From positions 62,001 to 126,000 of the forward strand of contig KN817577.1 in assembly GCA_000827495.1 (NCBI GenBank): 64,000 bases of DNA, given 5' to 3'. Below the pieces are notes generated by a model. The model had not been told where the DNA came from. It saw nothing but the letters and a program-made list of their open reading frames with translations, and made no database searches. Position numbers and translations under genes: made by a program. Of the stretch, positions 42,965-55,052 are shown one piece after another (the stretch's first letter is position 1; each line of letters begins with the position of its first letter). The stretch comes from Hypholoma sublateritium FD-334 SS-4. Its lineage: Eukaryota; Basidiomycota; Agaricomycetes; Agaricales; Strophariaceae.

Positions 42965-45900
42965 TCATTTCGAGCCAGAGCCCGACGAGAAATTAGGTAA
43001 AGGCCCCCATTGAAAGGCGGGCGGAGTAGCAAAGGGCGTCGCAGCGGGCAGCGAGGCGGGAGTGCCACTATTCCGCTTGGGCGGCAGGTGCTTTTTCGGT
43101 TTCGTCGAGGGGCGGGATCCCGAAGGTTGTGAGCTTCCAAATGGATTGAACTCATCTGCCGGTATACCCTCTACAGGAACCCCCGTAGTAGGCATAACAT
43201 TGGCGAACAGCGACTCCCCGGGAGGTATTGCCATCATCATTGGTGTCGTGAAAAGGTTCGGGCCAGTGGGTATGGCAATGGGTGTAGTCGCAGCCTTGAC
43301 GTTGAGGAGTGGCTCTGAGCGCACCTGAAGAAGCGCGTTCTTCAGCCGGCGCGCCGATCTCTCGGCATTCAGCGCAGCCGCTGTCGTCGCCGCAACGTTT
43401 GGAGTGACGGTGAAGGAACGCAGACTCTCAGCGTCAGGAAGACGTTTGTCTCGGGCATTAGTAGCTTGGCCCGCTTCCTCGATATTGAGCTGGGAAACCC
43501 GTGCCGCTAATCGTGCAACTTCCTCGCCCTGTTGTTCGATTACCATCTCGATATTCCTATATGTACGGTTGATCGTGTCCAAGGACGGCGCTCTGCGAGG
43601 CTAGTTACAGCGTAGTCTTTCAATGTAGGTAGGGACATGCTTACCTGAAGCTTGGCTTGTAGGACGTAGATTGCGCCAGTTTCTTTTTGTCTTCCTGCAG
43701 GTGCGTTTCAAGTTTCTGGATACGATCGCGGACCGCCTGGTGCATTGTGATCAGACACAAAAGAGTATGTGCAATAAATTCATATGAACATACTCTGATA
43801 CTTTTGCGCAAGTGCGTCTGTGTTTCGCTGTATTCCGGTCCCAAAGTTCTTGAGCGGAGCATTTTCGCAAATTCTTTATCATTTTTCGCTTTATTAAACC
43901 GCACAATCTCCTCCCGTCTAGTTCCAGCTTTAGGGATTGATCAGCGATTGATGTCCGAGCTCAGTGGTTGTTACGCACCTTTAAGCATGTCGCTTTGGAT
44001 TTGGCGCAACATTTGTCCCTCTCTGTCTCTTTGAGATTCCAAAACACGAAGATCGTCCTCATATTGCAGCAAGACGCGCCCGAATTGCTCCACGTCAACA
44101 AGGGCCCATTTTTCAAGCTGGGATAAACCAGCCTTCATGCGTGAGCCGCCCTTGGATATCTTGGGCTCTGCCTGCATCTTCCTCACAAAGATTGTCAAGT
44201 TTGCCAGCTGTGATAGAAAGTAGATAACCATCAGCCTAATATAAATTAAAAGGTGTATTTGCCACGTACCGAACGCAATTCATTTTGTGCATGTAGGACG
44301 AGCGAGACGCATTCCTTCTGCAACCCATCCTCAAGTTTGTTCATTTCACTTTCGAAAGTGCTAGGCGAGGGTGGGGTTCTATTTGGCAATGCAGCTTGAG
44401 CGGCAGTCGCCGAGAACGATGAAGGGTTTCTTGCTGGGGGGCTACCAGCTGGAAGAGGCGAACCAGCATTCATCGCTTGTTTCTGGGCGCCAAATGGGCT
44501 CAAGGGCCGCTGGGTAGGAGTTTGGGGCAATGACCCGCCGAATATTCCCTGTCCTGGCATCGGCGGTACTGTTGGTGACTGGATCCCCAGTGGCCTTGCC
44601 TGTTCAGCAGACCCGGGTATAGGTGCACCAAACGGTGTCCCAAACGGTGATTGCCCGAACAGAGATGGCGGCATTGTACGAGGCGGAGGGAACGCGGGTG
44701 CAGTTCCAAAGAGGCTGGAAGGCGCTGCAGGATGAGCAGATGGCGGGGAGAAAATAGGGGGAGAAGGGGCCTGCGTTTTCTCGGGGGGCTTGCTGAACAC
44801 ACTGGGCGAAGACGCCGCCGCCGCCGCCGCCAGTGCTCCCAGTGCGCCTCCTGCCGGCAGCTCTGGTTTAATTGGCGTCGAAGCAGATGGAGAAGCAGAG
44901 GGGAGAGACGGGATCTTGAAAGTAGGTGTCGACACGGATGGCAGAGTCGACGTAGTCGGGTTTGGCGACTTGTTTCCACTCAGTGTAAAGAGTAAAGGTG
45001 GAGTTTTTGGCCTCTTCACAGAGCTCTCCTCGTCCAATTTCACGGGAAGGATTGCAACGGGAGATTTCGGCGAGACGGGGGGCAAAGGAATATTCCTCGT
45101 TGTTTCCTCCTCTTCGGATTCTTCATTGGAGACCGCGTTTGACAACGGCGAGCTGCGCGTGGGCCGTGTACTTGGCCGACCCATGCCCAACCCGAATGGT
45201 GAGGAACTCGGTGGTGCCCCGGGAGTGGTAGGCACCGGCACCGGGGACGGGGTGGACGGCAATTCCTTCGCCTGTGTTGGTGGAGGCGTGGTGCTCCTTT
45301 CCCGTACCACTGTTGGCGACGCAGAAGCGTCGTCCCCGGCATCATCATTGGGGGGTTGAGATACTACGATTGAAGGCGTTTCAGGTTGAGGAGTGGCAGA
45401 TGGCGAGCGAGATCGACTAGAAGGGAGGGCATTGATCTCGGGAGAGGGCGATCGTTCCTCGCCCTCTTCAGGCAACTCATCAGAACCTTCGCTGCCATCT
45501 TCAGATTGCTCGTCCCGTGATTCGTCGTTCTCATCATCGGTGAGGAACGAGTTCTCATCCTCCCCTTCCTCTTCACTGTGTTCCGCGTCTCCGTCGGAAT
45601 TCTCGTCATCCCCGTCCCCTCTGGAGACATCGACAAAGGAGCTCGCTGCCGAAGATGCTGAGATAGACCCATAAGAAGGCTCGGCGGACGTCGGCCTCTT
45701 CGACTCGTTTTCTGCCTCTGGAGTAGGCGGAGCAGATACAGGTGTGATAGGAGCAAATGCAGATAGAGGAGCAGTAGGCGCAGGTGATTCTCTCCTAGCT
45801 GCCCCAAATAACGAAATTGGTTTAGTAGTTGGTGTGGCAGTGGCGGACTCCTGGCTTGAGCCAGATGTGGACTCCAGAGCAGGCGACTTTGCTGGATCTT

Positions 45901-48900
45901 TCGCTTCGTCGCCACCAGTCTTCAACATATCCGCGAAAGACGTCTTTGTTCCAACGTACGAAGAGAAATTGCTTGATGCGCCGCTGAACGCACTGAATCC
46001 GCCGCTTGTCGGTGGCTTGCTCGGCGTCGTCGTAGACGGCGTCACTGGCGCGAAGACAGACTTAGGTCCTCCCAAAGCGGATGTCGAACCAAAAGTCGGC
46101 GCAGCAGCGGTGGTATTTGTTGGCGTCTTTGGTGAGCTTGTAAGGGCGAATGCAGACACTGGTGGCGGGGTTTCGTCTGGCTTTTTGAAGAACGGCGACG
46201 CGCTGGGCGCACCAAAGCTGCCGAAGGCCCCAAATCCACTGGCCGGTTTGAAGGAAGAAGGCGTGGATTGCAGCCCGCTGAATGCATTAGGTGCGGACGA
46301 AGGCGTTGTCGAAAAAGCAGGGAAAGAAGGAGGCGGTGATCTTTCAGGCTCGGGTGACGATGGCGGGGAATCGTCGCGTTCAGGGCTCTCCTTGTCGTTA
46401 GAACCGAAAGGCGATGTCCTCGATGGGGTGGCAAATGGACTCGTCGACGAGCTGGTTCCTCCGAAAGCGCCTGTAGGGGCAAAGACAGACGTCCGAGGCG
46501 CTGTGTCCTTGATTGGCGTTGCAGATGTTGCAGGCGCGGCGAACGAAGACGTCGCGTTCGCAGCCGGCTTGCTAAACGGACTTGTCGCTTTGGGTCCGTC
46601 TTTGGTAACCAAAGGAACAGAAGAAAAGGCATTGAAGGCATTTGGAGTGCCAGAAGCTGGCTTATTTTCAGTGGCAGCTGGAGTCGAAGTAAATGGCGAG
46701 GCGCTACTGGAGGCGAATGTGCTAAATGCTCCTTGGGCAGCTGGCTTAGCCTCTGTAGTTTTTGTGGCAGATCCAAAGGCTGAAGGGGTTGATGAGGCAA
46801 AGGCACTAAATCCTCCCTGTGAAGCTGTCTTAACTTCCGAGGCACTACCCGCTGATCCAAAGGTAGAGGGAGTCGAGGATGCAAAAGAGCCGAATCCTCC
46901 AGAGGTCGGAGCTGTTGTTCCTGCAGGTTTTGATTGTTGAGCAGCTGCTCCAAAAGTGGCGGGCGTATTGGCAAATGCACCGAATCCCCCACTAGTCGGC
47001 GCGGAGGTTGTGGTGGCGGCGCCCAAGCTGGGCTTCCCGAACGCTGGCTGTCCAAAAGCTGGTTGCCCAAATCCAGACTTGCCAAAGGCAGGATTTGCGA
47101 ATCCTGATTGCCCGAAACCAGATGCAGCTGGGGGCTGCGAGGGTGTAGCGCCGAACGCCGAAGCAGTAGCAGGCTTAGGTGCTTCAAAAGCGTTACTGGG
47201 TTTCGAACTCCCAAAGGCGCCGAAGCCAGTTGCCGGTTTGACCAGCGATCCGCTGCCAAATCCACTTGATGCAGTATCTGTGTTTGTAGGAGTAGCTGAG
47301 AAGGAGCCAAACATACTGTTGCGAGCGTTAGGATCTGAAGGTGTAGCAGCACCCAGCCCAAAGCTGCCAAATCCTGCAGTGGAATCTGACATTGATGCCT
47401 CTCGGGTCATGTTCGACGACGTAGCTGCTGTTGATGTTTCGACACTCTGGTTGGTGCTTCCAAAACTGCTTTGACCAAACGCATTGGATGTCCCGGAATT
47501 GGACCCAGAGAATGCACCCGTGGAAGTTGAACCAAAGGCACTGGTCCCGACATTACCAAACGCATTATTGGAACCACCGAATGCGCCGAACCCAGCCGCC
47601 GGTTTTGCAGCGCTGGCGAAGGGCGAGGCGTTGGTTTGATTTGGTTGATTAAATGGAGACATCGAGGTAAATCCTGTCGCTGACCCAAAAGTCGAGGGCT
47701 GTCCGAAACTTGATTGCCCGAAAGCCGAAACAGCTGGCGCCAACTTTTGGGCGAACCCTGTCTGCCCGAAAGCATTGTTTCCAAAAGCAGAAGGTGCGTG
47801 ACTGAATGCGTTCGTGGCCGTGCTCTGACCAAACGGACTCGCAGGACTGGCCTCTTCACCGCCCATGTCTGTATCTTTGCCCTGGGTTGCAACAATATTC
47901 TCACTGGAGGATAACGAACCAGATGCGTTCAGCGTGACAATTCCCGGATAAGGCTTCGAGTGTTCTAGGTGCCAACCTTGGAGGGATCCGTCATTGAGAT
48001 ACGCATATATGATAGGCGTGGTAGCAGCGGAGTCCGTCAAATCGCTCCCAAAGGCGACGATAACATTTTCGTCCATTGAACTATCCATGGGCAGTGATAA
48101 CTGATTTTCTTGTGAATGGCGATACCAAGAATTTCCAATGTTACCCAGCACTTCCACGTCTACTGAAGACGCATCAGCAACGAGAGTGAGGGATTTGCTT
48201 TCGTCGTTGGAAGCAGAGTCGGTGTCCCACTTCGGTAAAGTCACGACGAATGCGCTCTGGAAGTTGCGATCATTGCACGGGTAGGGATGGTCTGGAGAAA
48301 AATAGGTGGCGGTTGAAGACTTTGCGTCAAGAACAATGATGTGTTGCTGAGGGAATGCATCGGATTGCGAGGCATAGCTTGTGCGGAAGGTATGTCCAGG
48401 ACCTAGCCAATTCAGCGATGCAAGAATTCCGTCAACGGTTGGAGGAATGTGTTTGTGCGGTGTAGACTTGTTCGTCAAAGAAAATGTCACAATGTCGCCA
48501 GTCTGAAGACCTATGGCTAAGTGTTTGCCCTTCGGCGACCATGAAACTATTACAGATGTCAGGGACTATAACGTGGAAATAAATCATGACGACCTACCAG
48601 CAATGGGTTGGGACATAAGATCGCTTGCTACCCATCCGCCTTGAGGTTCCAGGGAAATATTTAATAGCTGAACTTTGCCATCGGAGACTATTGCAACAAG
48701 ATCACTGAGGCCTGCCTCCGTACCGGGATTGGGCACAATCTGGTGTAGATACGTCGATTGGATATGGGCACTGGTGAGAGGATGAACTTCATTGGGCCCC
48801 TCAGCGAAAAGATCCAAGGTATCGTAGACGAGAATAGACCCGTTGTCTTGGCCAACGAGCAGTCGAGAATCGCCGCATGCGAATTTGACGATATTAGCTC

Positions 48901-49468
48901 GAGAAGGCGTAGACAGCGTCCGCTTAGGGGAGAACAGATCATCGGGGGAGTCCTTTGCAGAGGAAAATGATGTTCGAAGATCCTCGAGGGTTGAAAATAT
49001 AAGCTCTTTCGTCAAAGGGTCAATTAAGATATATCAGATAACCCAGAAAGGACGCACTTGAACCCTCAGACCCTTGCCTAACCGCCACAAACCAGCCTTT
49101 TGAATTCGCAACATCAAAAAGGTTGTATGTCGTGGAGGAGTTGAGCTCGAGGCGTTGCGAGAGATATAGGCGGGCATGTTTATTTAGCTGTCGAAAAGTG
49201 GGATACTGGTGGCCTGCGTAAGTGTGCGCCTTTGAAGGCAATGAGAGCAATGTTGGATACACACATTGAATCCGTCAGATGGGCATTCCTTGGCCACAGA
49301 GTCAATCTTGACCTGCGATTGTGCAGGCCGAATCAGGGGAGTAAGTTCGTTCATTGAGCGGTTTCGGGAATCATTCAGAAACAAAGAGGCGAAAGGCAAG
49401 GTGTATAGCACACAGTCACCTTCAATTCGGACGCGTAAATCTGTACCAGAGACTAGAGTCGCAGCCAT
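42965..49468 (-). CDS. NUP159: FG nucleoporin of the cytoplasmic face, Nup159/Nup214-like
   Basis: Nup159 (Nup214 in animals) anchors the mRNA-export helicase Dbp5 at the cytoplasmic side of the nuclear pore. The gene is the largest in the window, about 1,950 residues. It has an N-terminal beta-propeller region (49468 to about 47990: for example LLVGQDNGSILVYDTLDLFA, SDLVAIVSDGKVQLLNISLE, VSWSPKGKHLAIGLQTGDIV). A long FG-repeat domain follows (about 47880-45900) with SAFG, GFGAF and FGQ repeats in Ser/Thr/Ala-rich linkers (SGFGQSGFANPAFGKSGFGQ). Then comes a disordered acidic stretch (DGDDENSDGDAEHSEEEGED) and further Pro/Ser-rich sequence. The C-terminal third is coiled coil (EQFGRVLLQYEDDLRVLESQ, RNIEMVIEQQGEEVARLAAR), as expected for the segment that binds the Nup82/Nup88 complex. 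Start 49468 gives MAATLVSGTDLRVRIEGD. A small adaptor gene diverges 101 bases away. Confidence 0.9.
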
Positions 49469-49569
49469 TGTTTGGGATCAACGTCATGTGATCTGAATGG
49501 CCGATTAGCACGCGCCGGTCGAGAAGCTGGCAGTTGACCAATACTTATACCAAGTTGATACTTACCGTC
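49469..49569. promoter_or_regulatory. divergent promoter, 101 bases (nucleoporin / SH3 protein), with CCAAT
   Basis: Two start codons face away across 101 bases. A CCAAT pentamer lies at 49538-49542, 28 bases before the SH3 start. Shared regulation is plausible. Confidence 0.5.
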
Positions 49570-50537
49570 ATGACCAACCCAGTGAATTCCGAGTCTGCAG
49601 TGGCTTATGTTCTTGCCCAAACGCAAGAGAACATTAAATTCCTACGATCTGTCCATCAAATATCCGGGGACGATGCCTCCCAGATCTTATCCAAACTTTC
49701 TTCTACCCCGGCGTTGCGCAGTAATCCTTCAAATAATGAAACATCAACCTTCTCAATGCCACTGCCTGGCCTAGATAAGCTTTCCATCTCAAGCAATCCT
49801 TCACCCAAACCATCTTCTCTTGCTAGACCACCTCCCCCGATACCTTCATCAATCTTGTTCAAAGTTCGTGCGATTTGGGGCTATAACGAAGACGGCAACG
49901 TACCTTGTCTCTACGCCCTGCTGGTGTGCTAGGCTCACGGTCATTTCCTTCTATAGGAACGCCAAGATCTCCAGTTCTACAAGGGAGATATCATAGACAT
50001 TGTCGATAACAGCAATGCGGAGTGGTGGAAAGGTCGTGTGAGAGGAAAGGAAGGGCTATTCCCATCATCTTACGTGGAAGGCCTCCCAGAAACCTCCGCA
50101 ATGATTCCAAGTGGCGGCCCTCCTTCTGGCCCGGGAAATATGTATTCCCCTTCATATCAATACCCGCAGCAGGCGCAACAAAACGGTTATTACGGGCCAC
50201 CCCAAGGTAACCAGTACCCTGCATACAACTCAGGACCCCAAGGTCCACCTCCACCACAAGCCGCACCTGTAGTCGTAGTCAATACAGAGGAGCCCAAGAA
50301 ACATGGTTTCCTGCAAGGAAAACTGGGCAACACTGTAAGTCGATCAACATTCACAGCGTGCAAATCCTTTGGGATCGCTGATTGTGAAATATGTTAAAAG
50401 CTCGCTCAGTCTGCTGTCGGTGGAGTGGGATTCGGTGCAGGTTTGTCTTGAATTAGCTAATTTGTAAAATACCTTTATAACCTCACATTTTATCAGGATC
50501 TGCCATTGGAGGGGGGATAATCAATTCGATATTTTAG
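49570..50537 (+). CDS. SH3-domain adaptor protein, Lsb1/Pin3-like
   Basis: Yeast Lsb1 and Lsb2/Pin3 bind the Arp2/3 activator Las17 through their SH3 domain and influence actin patches and prion formation. This protein has a helical N-terminus (SAVAYVLAQTQENIKFLRSV), a Pro/Ser linker, then a complete SH3 domain: FKVRAIWGYNEDGN joined by an intron to ERQDLQFYKGDIIDIVDNSN, AEWWKGRVRGKEGLFPSSYV. The ALYDY-, WW- and P-S-x-Y-V motifs are all visible. A Gln/Tyr/Pro-rich, prion-like tract follows (SYQYPQQAQQNGYYGPPQGN), and a Gly-rich end (LAQSAVGGVGFGAGSAIGGG). Start chosen at 49570; an in-frame ATG at 49534 would only add 12 residues and is less well placed. Four exons. Confidence 0.88.
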
Positions 50538-52786
50538 TTCGTCTTTCATCTTACCTAAGTTGTCCTGTGGGTGTATCAGATCGACACTCTGACTAGATTC
50601 TACACGCTTCGAATTCCAAGGCCACGGACCCCTAATAGACCAGATGGATGAGCGTGCTTGCCCATGGGGCATATTGTATCAAAACCAATTGAAATTCACA
50701 TAACGCACCTCTCCCTCTCTGATCGCGTTGTAGTTTTAAGCTTAGGCGCGGAGTTGAAGCCGCCGGCAGGCAGTGGCACCTTCGCGGCAGCCTAGGGCTT
50801 GTTCTAGAACTCCATTAAACGAAACGGTTTACATTGATTGTTGTTCCTTCCTCAAACACTGATTTTGTAATGCATCATTTCTTTGTACTCAATTAAAATA
50901 GACCACTGAATATATGATGACTGGCTATGTCGGACTAATATGTACATGTGTGCGTTGACCGTGACGGTGAGCATGCATTTATCAATTAGGCAAAACGGTT
51001 TCTCTAAAAAAATATTGAGAACTGATGATAGTAGCTGCCGGATGATTGAACGCTAATTTGGCATTCAGACTCGCTGTTTGAGACTTAGGCCCGAGCCCCG
51101 ACCCCGCTACTGAAGTAGTCATCAGACGGCCGTTCGTCCTTACTTTTGGGGAGCAGAAGATTTACCGGGATTCTTGCATCCGTAATCCGAGTCATAGAAT
51201 TAGAATCGACCTATTGTGTAACCCAAGTGTAACCACAAGTCTCGCTACTATTATCTTTCGACTCCGTTGGCGATTGCACGGAGCCGCGATGTTGATGCGC
51301 TTAATCAGGCAGTGGCGCTCATCGACGGAACGGCGTTGACGTTATTTAGCTCATTGGCACTGCAGCATGTCAGATTATCCTGCGCATATTTATCGCTATA
51401 ATGGACGTAACATATTCTGTAAGAAGCTGGGGCCGGAGTATGTCAGATATACAAGTCCATTTGGATCTTCTGGGAGCCTCCAGTGGAAGTCGGCGAGGAA
51501 TAGAAGTCGTTCAATAGTTATAAGCAAGTTCATGTCGGGGCGGTCTCTTACATTGCCGGGCTTATAGACAATTGACCATCTTACATAAAGTGGAAGCCGG
51601 GCGAGAGTGTCGGCGCTCATGGTCGGCAATCTCTAAAAACGCATTTTGGTTGGATCAGAGACTTCCAAACGGTACCTGAGGCCAGAATATAGGTATCCAG
51701 CCTGGAAATCGGAATGTAATATATGCATCTTATGTATACTAGATCCCTAAATTTACTTCAAGTAAATCCAGCAGGAATTGGGTCCAAACGTTGAGAGCGA
51801 CTAAACCCCCTCAATCGACGGAGTCTGAAGCATGCCCCTTGTCAGTTTTGGTGGAGTCAAATATATTATACAGATAAATAGGCACTGTGCACTGACAGTG
51901 AACTTGATCCGAGACCGCTTTAGGGGTCTTTTTCTAATGTTCACAATCGGTTCGCAACAAATTAGACGGGGAGTCACACATGCTTGACATATGTCCTCAT
52001 CTGTCTCCTCCCCCCTTGAAGTTCGAAATGTGCACTTATGACGACAGCCCAAATGAACGTTGAATATTGATACCACATATCCACTTTTAGAACTTTTTAC
52101 GCAATCTGAGTTTTGACGCGTCTATTCGCTACACAGTACATAATATTGAAAATGCAGACGATGATATTATTTTTGGACTAATGACCTAAGGAGCGTTAGA
52201 TGGGGCATTCATAAGCTATCTCCTTGAATTTCGAAGCTTGAGCTCTGAGATCTGAGCTTAAGAGCTTGAAGTGGAATCACATGCGATCAATTTGTACTTC
52301 AAAGCAGCTGCATAGTATGCGACCACCCTGTCGTTTGTTCACAACCCTCTTCCCTGGTTTTTAAAACTTACTTTCCCCGAGTTAGTCGTGACAGTCTCCA
52401 ATCCTTCAACCACATTCCCGGCGCCGACCTACTGCATAGAGATGATCATGACGGCACGGTTTGTTGATTTTTGTTAGATTCAGCTCTTTACGATTCGTTC
52501 TGCGTTCCTTAGTCTATAGCTTGAGCACTAAGTCCAGTACAGCGCCCCGAAACACCGAACGGGTTCCTCGTATTTAATGGATCAAGTAGTTCTTTCTGTC
52601 CCCCAGCCAGCCATTCGCCATGCACTGTTAAACTACTCTGTAAAGTATTCTGTAAGTTCAACTCAGCCCTGCTCACGTTGCACTCGAGTCACTGGAACTT
52701 ACTTCATTAAAACACCAAGGATAAAAAATATAATACGGCAGACACCTATAAAATACCCAAGCTAATACTCCGTTCACTTGTAAAAT
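50538..52786. other. 2.25 kb intergenic stretch without a recognised gene
   Basis: Short frames only; none shows splicing continuity or family resemblance. I looked for LTRs, terminal inverted repeats and tRNA-like box B sequences and saw none that I could support. The end should hold the promoter of the gene at 52787. Confidence 0.45.
52747..52755 (+). promoter_or_regulatory. TATA box (TATAAAATA) of the gene at 52787
   Basis: TATAAAATA lies 40 bases before the ATG at 52787. This is a close spacing, so the leader would be very short. Confidence 0.5.
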
Positions 52787-53398
52787 ATGCACTCTGGTTC
52801 CGGGGAGGGCGATCAGGTCGTCGATGCTAGACCTGGGGATATCATGAAAGCAAAACCCAAATATTTCGAGCCGCGTCCGGCGGGTAGTGTGAGAGTGCTT
52901 CAGATCTCTATATTCATCAGTGCTGATCCCACTATTCTACAGGGAAATGTAGGACAGCACCCAGTTATTGTCTTGACAAATCCGGATGCATACGGACGCG
53001 TCAAAATCGCGACGATGTCCCACTCCCACCCCCACAACCCACCAACTAAGCCAGCATCAATATATGGTCTACCCATCGACCCAGTAAAAGGCGAAAGCAC
53101 CGTGAATGTCGGTGAGCCATACCAAATACATATCAGTTTCTTGCGCGCAAATACGCCGCATACTCGGATGGACCTCGCTCATTTCATTGAACTAAAGAAC
53201 GAAATATGTGAGTGGTTGGGGAGCGGCAGTGCCATGATGCCAGTGATTGAATCATTTCTTTACCAGGGAGAAACAGCCCTCAGTCCTTCACAAGCTAAAA
53301 AAATCTACTTTCCAGTTCTGGAAAACAATTCACACTCATTCTCATCTATCTCGCGTTATATAATCGCATGGGGTTACGGTACTATCGCCAATGCCTAG
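52787..53398 (+). CDS. uncharacterised one-exon protein, 203 residues
   Basis: An intronless frame, unusual among its intron-rich neighbours. The middle has GNVGQHPVIVLTNPDAYG, then VKIATMSHSHPHNPPTKP, YGLPIDPVKGESTVNVGEPY. I recall small basidiomycete protein families with the same order: a strand before a conserved 'HPxIV' with DxxGxV, then a histidine-containing SH-x-HP and a YGLPxxPxxG segment, all uncharacterised. The 'GDxxxxxP...HPVIVL' start faintly resembles the SH3-like barrel of PemK/MazF proteins, but this is weak. There is no signal peptide or membrane helix. The last residues (SRYIIAWGYGTIANA) are hydrophobic and may pack against the core. Function unknown. Confidence 0.62.
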   Translation: MHSGSGEGDQVVDARPGDIMKAKPKYFEPRPAGSVRVLQISIFISADPTILQGNVGQHPVIVLTNPDAYGRVKIATMSHSHPHNPPTKPASIYGLPIDPVKGESTVNVGEPYQIHISFLRANTPHTRMDLAHFIELKNEICEWLGSGSAMMPVIESFLYQGETALSPSQAKKIYFPVLENNSHSFSSISRYIIAWGYGTIANA

Positions 53399-53672
53399 CC
53401 ACACTAATTTAAGCGCTGTGCGTTTCCTTGTAATTTTTTATTGACTCTACATTAGATACATACTTACTACAGTACCCATGCTCTCTGAGTGACCTAATAT
53501 CTCCCTGAAGTTACAGTAATTTCATTGTAATGAGTATAGAATCATGTCTTTCATATTCCTAGCTCTGAATGGTGAGCGCGACGAGCGCTTGCACGGGTAT
53601 CAACCGGCCCGCTGACGGTGTTTCCCCGGATCGGCGTCATATTAGCGACGAAGATTCTTCACCCCGACTATC
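53399..53672. other. intergenic between the one-exon protein and the NUDIX gene
   Basis: About 270 bases, no gene seen. It should hold a 3' UTR and the NUDIX promoter. Confidence 0.5.
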
Positions 53673-54691
53673 ATGGCGGCTGCCAGCACATTAATCTCGG
53701 AACAAGCTCAGGACGGACTCTGCGATAAGTCGAAGACATGCATCGCGAACCTCGTCGGACATCTTGCTGCCTTACAACGCCCAGACCTGTCCGTCGCTTC
53801 TCACTACTTGCTGATTGCGGAATATAAACCAACCAAACCAGACCTGCAAATCTACAGCTGAAGGTCGCCGCTGTGTTGGTTCTCCTATACGAAGAGAGAA
53901 ATGAGCTGCGCGTACTCTTGACCACCCGCTCCAAGCATCTTCGGACACACGCCGGACAGACGGCTCTACCTGGAGGTAAGAAGGACCCGTCAGATATCGA
54001 TCTTACGATGACTGCAGTATGTGCACGCGTGGTTCCTATTACGCAAGAGAGTGGGTCTTAATCTGGTGAAAATTGCAGTATCGGGAGGCTTTCGAAGAGG
54101 TCGGGCTTCCTCTGGACTGTCCATACGTGCACACGTTAGGCACGTTGCATCCGTTCATCTCGCTGCACAAAATCCTCGTCACGCCGATACTAGCGCTTCT
54201 CAGCAAGCCTGAGCTTGTTGGCTTACTGGAGCCATCACCTCATGAAGTGTCCTGTATATTTAGCCACCCTCTGGAAGCTATTCTCGAACCCGGCATCGTC
54301 AAGTTCGACCCGTTGACGGAGATTGGCAGCGAGAACTGGCCGTACGAGTCGGAGGTATATGTACGCTTCTTCCACCACTCTTACGGGAATGAATTGCTAA
54401 TTATGTGCGTGCAGAACACAAGCGACTCTATAGTGCAAATGCTAGGAAATACATCGTACCGTATGCATCGCTTACGAACGTCGGCGTCTCCCATTAAGGG
54501 CTTGACTGCTGATATTCTGGTATGAATGAGACTCTTCCCTTCGTTTGTCATCAATTAACAATGACAATCTCTAGATTAAAACAGCGGAAATTGCATATGG
54601 GCGACCGACAACATATGTTCGATATGCACCTGATCAGCTACGAAATATCGTGGATATTGTTGGAGCTATCCCAATCGCAGGCTCCCCCTAG
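53673..54691 (+). CDS. NUDIX hydrolase, coenzyme A pyrophosphatase (PCD1/NUDT7-8 type)
   Basis: CoA pyrophosphatases split CoA and oxidised CoA to 3',5'-ADP and phosphopantetheine; the yeast enzyme Pcd1 is peroxisomal. Five exons. After an N-terminal helix region comes a strand VAAVLVLLYEERNELRVLLT, then the CoA-specific LRTHAGQTALPGGK (family LLTRR...GQVSFPGG). The Nudix box follows across an intron: GGKKDPSDIDLTMTA joined to YREAFEEVGLP, with the catalytic REAxEExGL. FISLHKILVTPILALL and HEVSCIFSHPLEAIL are further family blocks. The start at 53673 and stop at 54691 give about 270 residues. No peroxisomal C-terminal tripeptide of SKL type is present (end IPIAGSP). The first intron has an unusual GTCGCT donor. 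Confidence 0.9.
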
Positions 54692-55052
54692 CCAAACATT
54701 ATGACGGCGTAGCAATCTAGATCACTCCGCCTTCGTATACCTGGTCTTGTATCTTCATCAACCAGTCATAATTGTAGTTAATTGCTGCCAATTCTTTGCG
54801 TTTAAATTGTTCAGGATCTTCTGAGGATCATGCCCCCCAATACTTATTAAAACATTTCAAGCTTACCATGAACACTTGTGGTGGCACTAGGAATCGGATG
54901 GTGAACCGCCTGGCCCCTACTAACTTCTGATTTGAGCCCGACATGCTTCTACGACCAAAGTTGCCCGTTTTGATGTTGTGTGAGAAACACTTTTGAGCTC
55001 AACGTCCACAACGATGGAGACATAATATCCGTGCCGCAACTCTTTCCCAACC
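54692..55052. other. intergenic between the NUDIX gene and VPS34
   Basis: About 360 bases with no supported gene. The VPS34 promoter should be here. Confidence 0.5.

Noticed and set aside
45744..46940. Long frame of 398 codons on + inside the nucleoporin gene
   Set aside because: Antisense of the FG-repeat exon; the frame on the minus strand is 1,414 codons with real FG repeats.
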